Assembly (NCBI RefSeq): GCF_900108565.1
Contig: NZ_LT629971.1
Coordinates: forward strand, 5,394,001 to 5,458,000
DNA: 64,000 nucleotides
Direction: 5' to 3'
Source: Mycolicibacterium rutilum
GTDB lineage: Bacteria > Actinomycetota > Actinomycetes > Mycobacteriales > Mycobacteriaceae
Shown: in pieces, positions 58,284 to 64,000 of the stretch
Position numbering within the stretch: position 1 is the stretch's first letter
How the letters are laid out: each line of letters starts with the position of its first letter
Notes under the pieces: model-generated
Told to the model about the DNA's origin: nothing
The model's input: only the letters and a program-made list of their open reading frames with translations
Database searches by the model: none
Position numbers and translations under genes: made by a program

Positions 58284-59263
58284 TGCTTCTGCTCCGGCGC
58301 GGCCTGGGTCTCCTCGGCGGCTCCGCCCGCGACCGCCGCCGGGTGCGGGATCGCCGCGACCATCGGGTTGTGTCCGTCGCCGGGCGACGAGATGCCGCCG
58401 CGGCGCAGCGCGCGGATGACCAGGACCCGCAGCCGCCGGCCGACCTCGAACTGCTTGCCGGGCAGCGTGCGCGCGACCATCCGCAGGTTCACGGTGTCGA
58501 GTTCGATGCTCTCCACACCCATCAGCTGCGGCGCGTCGAGCAGCAGGTCACGCAGCCACTTGTCCTCGTAGGCGTTCTCGGCCACCTCGTGCAGCAGGTC
58601 GTTGACCTCGTTGAGGTCGGCCGACGTCGGCACGGGGATGTCGATGACCGCGCGGGCCCAATCTTTGGACAGGTTCACCGATTTGACGATCTGCCCGTTG
58701 GGGATCGTCATCATCTCGCCCTCGCTGGAGCGCAGCTTGGTGACCCGCAGCGTGACGTCCTCGACGGTGCCTTCGGCGGGCGCGGCCACACCGGTCACCG
58801 TCAGCGCCACCAAATCGCCGAAGCCGTACTGCTTTTCGGTGATGATGAAGAACCCCGACAGTAGATCCTGCACGAGCCGCTGAGCGCCGAAGCCCAGCGC
58901 GGCGCCGAGCACCGCGGCCGGGGCGACCAGCGAACCGATCGGCACGGCGAGGATGTCGGTGATCTCGACCAGCACGATGACGAACAGCAGCGCGACCGAC
59001 ACCCAGGAGATGACCGACGCGACGGCCTGCCGGTGCTTGGTGCTCTCCGAGCGCACCAGTTGGTCGCTGCCCTCGTACTCGGCGTCGAGCCGGCGCACGA
59101 TCCGTACGGCGGCCCAGTTGATGAACCGGGCGGCCAGGATGCCACCGATCAGCAGCAGCGCGATGCGCACGCCGCGGTCGAGGATCCAGACACCGATGTC
59201 GCCGGACCAGAAGCCGCGCCAGCTGTCACCCATGCTGAGGGCCAGGACGGTGTTGGTGGTCAT
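58280..59263 (-). CDS. MscS-family mechanosensitive channel
   Basis: 327 residues from ATG 59263. Three helices (about 25-45, 80-100 and pore helix VAPAAVLGAALGFGAQRLVQDLLSGFFIITEKQYGFGDLVAL), followed by the beta domain (GTVEDVTLRVTKLRSSEGEMMTIPNGQIVKSVNLSKDWARAVIDIPV) and the C-terminal alpha/beta domain. The tail after 295 is Ala/Gln-rich and specific. It opens on membrane tension to release osmolytes. It lies 4 bases after prfB and is coupled to the Pro/Thr-rich gene. Confidence 0.92.
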   Translation of the reverse strand: MTTNTVLALSMGDSWRGFWSGDIGVWILDRGVRIALLLIGGILAARFINWAAVRIVRRLDAEYEGSDQLVRSESTKHRQAVASVISWVSVALLFVIVLVEITDILAVPIGSLVAPAAVLGAALGFGAQRLVQDLLSGFFIITEKQYGFGDLVALTVTGVAAPAEGTVEDVTLRVTKLRSSEGEMMTIPNGQIVKSVNLSKDWARAVIDIPVPTSADLNEVNDLLHEVAENAYEDKWLRDLLLDAPQLMGVESIELDTVNLRMVARTLPGKQFEVGRRLRVLVIRALRRGGISSPGDGHNPMVAAIPHPAAVAGGAAEETQAAPEQKQ

Positions 59264-59267
59264 GGGG

Positions 59268-60383
59268 TTACTCGTCGTTTTGGCTCTTGCGCCAACGGAT
59301 CCCGGCCTCGAGGAAGCCGTCGATGTCGCCGTCGAGCACCGCGGCCGGGTTGCCGACCTCGTACTCGGTGCGGAGATCCTTGACCATCTGGTACGGGTGC
59401 AGCACATAGGACCGCATCTGGTTACCCCACGAGCTGCCGCCGTCGCCCTTGAGCGCGTCCATCTCGGCGCGCTCCTCCAGGCGCTTGCGCTCCAACAGTT
59501 TTGCCTGCAACACCCGCATCGCCGACACCTTGTTCTGCAGCTGCGACTTCTCGTTCTGGCAGGTCACCACGATGCCGGTCGGGATGTGGGTCAGCCGCAC
59601 CGCGGAGTCGGTGGTGTTGACCGACTGCCCGCCTGGCCCGCTGGACCGGTAAACGTCAACGCGCACATCGCTTTCCGGGATGTCGATGTGGTCGGTGGTG
59701 TCGACCACGGGCAGCACCTCGACATCGGCGAATGACGTCTGGCGGCGGCTCTGGTTGTCGAACGGGCTGATGCGCACCAGCCGGTGGGTGCCCTGCTCGA
59801 CCGACAGGGTCCCGTACGCGAACGGGGCGTGCACGGCGAACGTCGCGCTCTTGATGCCCGCCTCCTCGGCGTAGGAGGTGTCGAACACCTCGACCGGGTA
59901 GTCGTGCTGCTCGGCCCAGCGGATGTACATCCGCATCAGCATCTCGGCCCAGTCCGCGGCGTCGACGCCGCCCGCGCCCGAGCGGATGGTGACGACGGCC
60001 TCGCGCTCGTCGTACTCGCCGGACAGCAGCGTGCGCACTTCCATCGCCTCGATGTCCTCGCGCAGCTTGGTCAGCTCTGCGTCGGCCTCGCCCTTGGCCT
60101 CGGTGGCGGCCGCGCCCTCCTCCTCGTCGGCGAGCTCGTAGAGCACCGGCAGGTCGTCGAGGCGCCGGCGCAGGTCCTCGACGCGGCGCAGCTCGTTCTG
60201 GGCGTGCGACAGGTCGCTGGTCACCTTCTGGGCGCGCGTCTGGTCGTCCCAGAGGTTCGGGTCGGACGCCTCGTGCTCGAGCTTTTCGATGCGGCTGCGA
60301 AGACCCTCGATGTCGAGCACCCGCTCCACCGTCGTGAGGGTGGAGTCGAGGGCGGCGAGGTCGGCTTGACGATCAGGATCCAC
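59268..60383 (-). CDS. prfB: Peptide chain release factor 2
   Basis: 371 residues from GTG. Codon-recognition tripeptide SPF (206-208) in RLVRISPFDN identifies RF2 (UGA/UAA), and GGQ (251-253) in RSSGPGGQSVNTTDS is the peptidyl-hydrolysis motif. The N-terminal helical domain is complete. It is a single open frame: the programmed +1 frameshift that regulates many bacterial RF2 genes is absent. First gene of the leftward core operon, divergent from fprA. Confidence 0.97.
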   Translation of the reverse strand: MDPDRQADLAALDSTLTTVERVLDIEGLRSRIEKLEHEASDPNLWDDQTRAQKVTSDLSHAQNELRRVEDLRRRLDDLPVLYELADEEEGAAATEAKGEADAELTKLREDIEAMEVRTLLSGEYDEREAVVTIRSGAGGVDAADWAEMLMRMYIRWAEQHDYPVEVFDTSYAEEAGIKSATFAVHAPFAYGTLSVEQGTHRLVRISPFDNQSRRQTSFADVEVLPVVDTTDHIDIPESDVRVDVYRSSGPGGQSVNTTDSAVRLTHIPTGIVVTCQNEKSQLQNKVSAMRVLQAKLLERKRLEERAEMDALKGDGGSSWGNQMRSYVLHPYQMVKDLRTEYEVGNPAAVLDGDIDGFLEAGIRWRKSQNDE

Positions 60384-60536
60384 GGGAGTTCAGGTTACCT
60401 GGGGCGACACCCGGGCCGGTTCTCGCTGACAACCCGCGACGAACCAGGGAACCGATCTAGCATCGGGTGGGTAACCAGCCCGGGCCGCGACGCGACAGCC
60501 CCTTGCGCGCGACCGGGCAGCGACAGAAGGCTGTAA

Positions 60537-61901
60537 ATGCGCCCATACCATGTGGCGATCGTCGGCTCCGGACCCTCGGGTTACTTCGCCGCGTCGTCGT
60601 TGCTCAAGTTCGCCGACTCCGCCGAGGACATCGACGTGCGCGTCGACATGATCGAGATGCTGCCCACTCCGTGGGGGCTGGTGCGCTCCGGTGTCGCGCC
60701 GGACCATCCGAAGATCAAGTCGATCAGCGCGCAGTTCGAGAAGACCGCGCTCGATCCGCGGTTCCGGTTCTTCGGCAACGTCGCGGTCGGCGAGCACGTG
60801 CAGCCGGCCGAGCTGGCCGAGCGCTATCACGCGGTGATCTACGCCGTCGGCGCCCAGTCGGACCGGGCGCTGGGCATCCCGGGTGAGGATCTGCCGGGCA
60901 GCGTCGCCGCCGTCGACTTCGTCGGCTGGTACAACGCGCACCCGCACTTCGAGGAGATGACGCCCGACATCTCGAGCGGACGCGCGGTGGTCATCGGCAA
61001 CGGCAACGTCGCGCTCGACGTGGCCAGGATCCTGGTCACCGACCCCGATGCGCTCGCCGCCACCGACATCGCCGACCACGCGCTGGAGTCGCTGCACGAC
61101 CGCGGTGTGGAGGAGGTTCTGGTCATCGGCAGGCGCGGGCCGCTGCAGGCGCCGTTCACCACGCTGGAGCTGCGTGAGCTCGGCCATCTCGAAGGGCTCG
61201 GCGACGTCGACGTGATCGTCGACCCCGCCGATTTCGCCGGCATCACCGACGCCGACCTCGACGCTGCGGGCAAGACCGTGCGCAACAACGTCAAGGTGCT
61301 GCGCGGTTACGCCGAGACGACGCCGAAGAACGCCAAGCGGCGCATCGTGTTCCGGTTCCGCACCTCGCCGATCGAGATCAAGGGCGACGGCCGGGTGGAG
61401 TCGATCGTGCTGGGCCGCAACGAGCTGGTCGAGGAGAACGGCCGCATCGTGGCCAGGGACACCGGCGAGCGTGAGGAAGTGCCCGCGCAGCTGGTGGTCC
61501 GCGCGGTCGGCTACCGCGGCGTGCCGACGCCGGGCCTGCCGTTCGACGAGCGCAGCGGCACGATCCCGCACACCGCCGGGCGCGTCGAGGGCAGCCGCAA
61601 CGAGTACGTCGTCGGCTGGATCAAGCGCGGCCCCACCGGAGTCATCGGCAGCAACAAGAGCGACTCGCAGGAGACCGTCGACACGCTGATCGCCGACCTG
61701 TCCGGCGCGCAGCTGTTCGACTTCGACGAGGACCATTCCGAGCAGCTGGCGCGGTGGCTGGTCGAGCGGCAGCCGAAGGTCGTCACCGACGACCACTGGC
61801 GGTTGATCGACGAGTACGAGCGCTCAGCCGGCGAACCGCACGGCCGGCCGCGGGTGAAGTTGACCAGCGTCGCCGAACTGCTGCGGATCGGGCACGGTTA
61901 A
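60537..61901 (+). CDS. fprA: NADPH-ferredoxin reductase FprA
   Basis: 454 residues. FAD motif HVAIVGSGPSGYFAASSLL at the N terminus, LPTPWGLVRSGVAPDHPKIK, NADPH motif VVIGNGNVALDVARIL (about 157-172) and GWIKRGPTGVIGSNKSDSQET near the end. It is an adrenodoxin-reductase-like flavoprotein that passes electrons from NADPH to ferredoxins, for example for cytochrome P450s. Divergent from prfB with a 150-base intergenic region. Confidence 0.97.
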   Translation: MRPYHVAIVGSGPSGYFAASSLLKFADSAEDIDVRVDMIEMLPTPWGLVRSGVAPDHPKIKSISAQFEKTALDPRFRFFGNVAVGEHVQPAELAERYHAVIYAVGAQSDRALGIPGEDLPGSVAAVDFVGWYNAHPHFEEMTPDISSGRAVVIGNGNVALDVARILVTDPDALAATDIADHALESLHDRGVEEVLVIGRRGPLQAPFTTLELRELGHLEGLGDVDVIVDPADFAGITDADLDAAGKTVRNNVKVLRGYAETTPKNAKRRIVFRFRTSPIEIKGDGRVESIVLGRNELVEENGRIVARDTGEREEVPAQLVVRAVGYRGVPTPGLPFDERSGTIPHTAGRVEGSRNEYVVGWIKRGPTGVIGSNKSDSQETVDTLIADLSGAQLFDFDEDHSEQLARWLVERQPKVVTDDHWRLIDEYERSAGEPHGRPRVKLTSVAELLRIGHG

Positions 61902-62263
61902 GGCGCGGGCGGAGGCGGCGGAGGTTCCTGCGGCAGCTCCTGCGGCGCGAACCGCCAGTTGTCCGGGTTCTTCGGCGAGTAGACGACCGGGAACAGCTGG
62001 CCCATCGTCGGCCAGTCGTTCACGTCGACCTCGAGGCGCTGGTACACGACGTGCTCGGTGACCGTCGGGCCGTTGATGACGCCCGTGATCGTCACGTACT
62101 GCGGCCCGGTGACGTCGGTCGGTCGCGGGCTGACGCCGGTGACCAGCAGTTGTCCCGCCGGCCAGTCGGGCGGGGTGCCGCGGCGTCGCATCAGCATCGG
62201 TCGCGCCAGCAGCACCAGCGCGCCGACCAGCAGCAGGATCACCGCGAATTCGAACACCCCCAC
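61898..62263 (-). CDS. Small membrane-anchored protein
   Basis: 121 residues from GTG 62263 (a second GTG at 62257). One N-terminal helix (FEFAVILLLVGALVLLARPML), then a soluble domain (QLLVTGVSPRPTDVTGPQYVTITGVINGPTVTEHVVYQRLEVDVNDWPTMGQLFPVVYSPKNPDNWRFAP) and a Pro-rich end. It resembles DUF3592-like membrane-anchored beta domains. Function unknown. It overlaps the end of fprA by four bases and is divergent from hisN. Confidence 0.7.
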   Translation of the reverse strand: MGVFEFAVILLLVGALVLLARPMLMRRRGTPPDWPAGQLLVTGVSPRPTDVTGPQYVTITGVINGPTVTEHVVYQRLEVDVNDWPTMGQLFPVVYSPKNPDNWRFAPQELPQEPPPPPPAP

Positions 62264-62280
62264 ATGGTAGGACCACAGGC

Positions 62281-63063
62281 ATGGATCGCCCCGAGGATGA
62301 CCTGACGTTGGCGCTCGCGTTGGCCGACGAGGCCGACGCGCAGACCACCGCCCGATTCGGCGCGGTCGACCTCGTCGTCGAGACCAAACCCGACATGACA
62401 CCGGCCACCGACGCCGACCTCGAGGTGGAGGCGATGATCCGGCGCCGGCTCGCGTCGGCCCGGCCCGAGGACTCGGTGTTCGGCGAAGAGTTCGGCGGCA
62501 CCCGGGAATTCGTCGGCAGGCAGTGGGTCGTCGACCCGATCGACGGGACCAAGAACTTCGTGCGCGGGGTGCCGGTGTGGGCGACGCTGATCGCGCTGCT
62601 GCACGACGGGGTGCCGGCGCTCGGTGTGGTCAGCGCGCCCGCGCTGCAGCGACGGTGGTGGGCGGTCTCCGGGCAGGGCGCGTTCGCCCAGGTGACCGGA
62701 CAACCCGAACGACGGGTCTCGGTGTCGAAGGTCGACGATCTCGGGTCGGCGAGCCTGGCGTTCTCGAGCCTGTCCGGGTGGGCGCAGCGCGGGATCCGCG
62801 ACCGCTTCGTCGCGCTCACCGACGAGGTGTGGCGCGTGCGCGGATACGGCGACTTCTACAACTACTGCCTGGTCGCCGAGGGCGCCGTCGACATCGCGCT
62901 GGAACCCGAGGTGTCGACGTGGGACCTGGCGCCGCTGGACGTGCTGGTGCGCGAGGCCGGCGGCCGCTTCACCAACCTCGCCGGCGAACCCGGCCCGCAC
63001 GGCGGCAGCGCGGTGGCCACCAACGGCCTGCTGCACGAGGCGGTGTTGACGCGGCTGCGCTGA
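62281..63063 (+). CDS. hisN: Inositol-monophosphatase-family histidinol phosphatase HisN
   Basis: 260 residues. Metal-site motifs of the family: GEEFGG (about 70-74), WVVDPIDGTKNFVRG (DPIDGT) and WDLAPLDVLVREAGGRFTNLAGE. Length and sequence fit the Rv3137-type HisN, which removes phosphate from L-histidinol phosphate in histidine synthesis; inositol phosphatase activity is an alternative. It stands beside a fadE24-like gene as in M. tuberculosis, but here follows fprA directly. Confidence 0.85.
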   Translation: MDRPEDDLTLALALADEADAQTTARFGAVDLVVETKPDMTPATDADLEVEAMIRRRLASARPEDSVFGEEFGGTREFVGRQWVVDPIDGTKNFVRGVPVWATLIALLHDGVPALGVVSAPALQRRWWAVSGQGAFAQVTGQPERRVSVSKVDDLGSASLAFSSLSGWAQRGIRDRFVALTDEVWRVRGYGDFYNYCLVAEGAVDIALEPEVSTWDLAPLDVLVREAGGRFTNLAGEPGPHGGSAVATNGLLHEAVLTRLR

Positions 63064-63076
63064 CCGCCGCGCAGGG

Positions 63077-63122
63077 ACCTTACTCACGAGTCAGTTCTGG
63101 TACCTTACTCTGGAGTCAGTTC
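63077..63122. promoter_or_regulatory. Two tandem operator copies upstream of the acyl-CoA dehydrogenase gene
   Basis: A 21-base element occurs at 63077-63097 and 63102-63122, 19 of 21 bases identical, with a period of 25 bases. Each holds the partial dyad TTACTC-NN-GAGTCA. Placed 40-85 bases before the start codon, it looks like a paired binding site for a fatty-acid-responsive regulator. Confidence 0.6.
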
Positions 63123-63161
63123 GACGGGCTCGGACATCCACCACAAAGCGAGGCAGCCGAC

Positions 63162-64000
63162 ATGACCAACACCCTGCCGTCGAAGAACGGGTCGAAACCG
63201 AAGCGGCGCGGCGGTAAAGAAAGCGCCGTGGGCCTGCAGAAACACCGGCGCACCGCGACCGACCTGGGCCTGGCGCTCGTCACCCCGCTGGTCGGCCAGG
63301 AGTTCCTGGATCGCTACAACCTGCGCGACCCGCTCAACCGCGGGCTCAAGTACGGCGTCAAGCAGGCGTTCTCGGTCGCCGGCGCCGCGGGCCGCCAGTT
63401 CAAGCGCGTCTCGGGCAGCCAGAGCAGTCCCACGCGGCTCAAGACCAGCGGCTCGGACTACTTCGACCTCACCCCCGACGACGAACAACAGATGATCGTC
63501 GACACGGTCGCCGAGTTCGCCGCGGAAGTCATCCGGCCGGGCGCGCGGGAGGCCGACGAGGCCGCGGCCTACCCCGCCGACCTCGTCGCCAAAGCCTCCG
63601 AACTCGGCATCACCGCGATCAACGTGCCCGAGGACTTCGACGGCATCGCGGCGCACCGCGCGGCGGTCACCAATGTGCTGGTCGCCGAGGCGCTGGCCTA
63701 CGGCGACATGGGGCTGGCGCTGCCGATCCTGGCCCCGGCGGGTGTCGCGTCGGCGCTCACCCACTGGGGCAGCGCCGATCAGCAGGCCACCTATCTCACG
63801 GAGTTCGCCGGCGAGAACGTCCCGCAGGCCTGCGTGGCGATCGCCGAGCCGCGGCCGCTGTTCGATCCGACCGCGTTGAAGACGACGGCCGTGCGGACCC
63901 CCAGCGGCTACCGCATCGACGGCGTGAAGTCGCTGGTGCCGGCCGCCGCCGACGCCGAATTGTTCATCGTCGCAGCGCAACTCAACGGCAAGCCGGCGTT
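63162..64000 (+). CDS. fadE24: Acyl-CoA dehydrogenase, FadE24-like (3' end outside window)
   Basis: 279 codons are visible. Residues 1-100 are a basic N-terminal extension (KPKRRGGKESAVGLQKHRRTATDLGLALVTPLVGQEFLDRYNLRDPLNRGLKYGVKQAFSVAG) that precedes the usual ACAD start (DYFDLTPDDEQQMIVDTVAEFAAEVIRPGAREADE). VPEDFDGIAAHRAAVTNVLVAEALAYGDMGLALPILAP then begins the helical domain, and the frame leaves the window in the beta domain. The hisN neighbour supports the fadE24 assignment. A flavoprotein of fatty-acid beta-oxidation. Confidence 0.8.
   Translation, partial: MTNTLPSKNGSKPKRRGGKESAVGLQKHRRTATDLGLALVTPLVGQEFLDRYNLRDPLNRGLKYGVKQAFSVAGAAGRQFKRVSGSQSSPTRLKTSGSDYFDLTPDDEQQMIVDTVAEFAAEVIRPGAREADEAAAYPADLVAKASELGITAINVPEDFDGIAAHRAAVTNVLVAEALAYGDMGLALPILAPAGVASALTHWGSADQQATYLTEFAGENVPQACVAIAEPRPLFDPTALKTTAVRTPSGYRIDGVKSLVPAAADAELFIVAAQLNGKPA

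Noticed and set aside
59268..60383. Programmed +1 frameshift in prfB
   Set aside because: The RF2 frame is continuous from GTG to stop; no internal early TGA is present.

Overview
The window is high-GC actinobacterial DNA and almost certainly comes from a rapidly growing Mycobacterium (Mycolicibacterium). Supporting signs are the block smpB-ftsX-ftsE-(Pro/Thr-rich protein)-mscS-prfB // fprA at 55.7-61.9 kb, which has the gene order I recall for the M. tuberculosis Rv3100c-Rv3106 region; a tmRNA with the mycobacterial-type tag ADSNQRDYALAA; an MmpL transporter; a ctpH-type giant P-type ATPase; mycofactocin-type short-chain dehydrogenases; and many GTG starts with 4-base ATGA/GTGA overlaps. All family calls come from reading the sequence; no database search was run.

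Layout. 0-9.2 kb: the end of a Crp/Fnr regulator, an orphan SigF-family sigma factor with a SigF-type promoter in front of it, a DUF35 protein divergent from a cysteine-poor thiolase-fold protein, small proteins, a VOC protein, two secreted esterases/hydrolases, a GAF protein and an APC permease that also has a SigF-type promoter. 9.2-13.05 kb: a wreck of three insertion sequences, in which an IS3-type element has been interrupted by a second IS3-family element and an IS256-family element. 13.2-20.2 kb: a secreted DUF4185 protein and a three-gene partner-switching locus (STAS - 1388-residue sensor kinase/response regulator/SpoIIE phosphatase/RsbW-like kinase - STAS), followed by a PAS-ANTAR protein. 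20.2-25.1 kb: an MmpL transporter and, divergent from it, an exported protein with a long acidic repeat tail whose promoter carries a near-consensus IdeR (iron) box.

25.2-37.8 kb is a catabolic island: an N-acyl-D-amino-acid deacylase-like amidohydrolase, a Rieske oxygenase, three TetR regulators with palindromic operators, a DUF35/thiolase-like pair, a fused double acyl-CoA dehydrogenase, an epimerase reduced to a stub by internal deletion, a hydrolase, a carboxymuconolactone decarboxylase-like protein and two SDRs, one of them frameshifted. 37.9-44.4 kb looks like a stress block: a ctpH-type P-type ATPase flanked by two small membrane proteins, a pyridoxamine-oxidase-fold protein and a tandem universal stress protein. 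The last two have DosR-like half sites upstream. 44.5-53.3 kb holds more SDRs, small membrane proteins, a DUF4189 secreted protein, a beta-lactamase-like lipoprotein, a Tat-exported DUF1906 protein, a VOC protein and a TesB thioesterase.

53.4-64 kb is conserved core: ssrA (tmRNA) with a strong terminator, a mycothiol-dependent-type enzyme, an EamA transporter, smpB, ftsX, ftsE, a Pro/Thr-rich membrane protein, an MscS channel, prfB, then fprA divergently, a small membrane protein, hisN-like phosphatase and the start of an acyl-CoA dehydrogenase (fadE24-like) preceded by two tandem operator copies. The best leads for new biology are the IdeR-box/acidic-repeat protein, the all-in-one partner-switching protein, and the cysteine-free DUF35/thiolase-like pair with its fused dehydrogenase.
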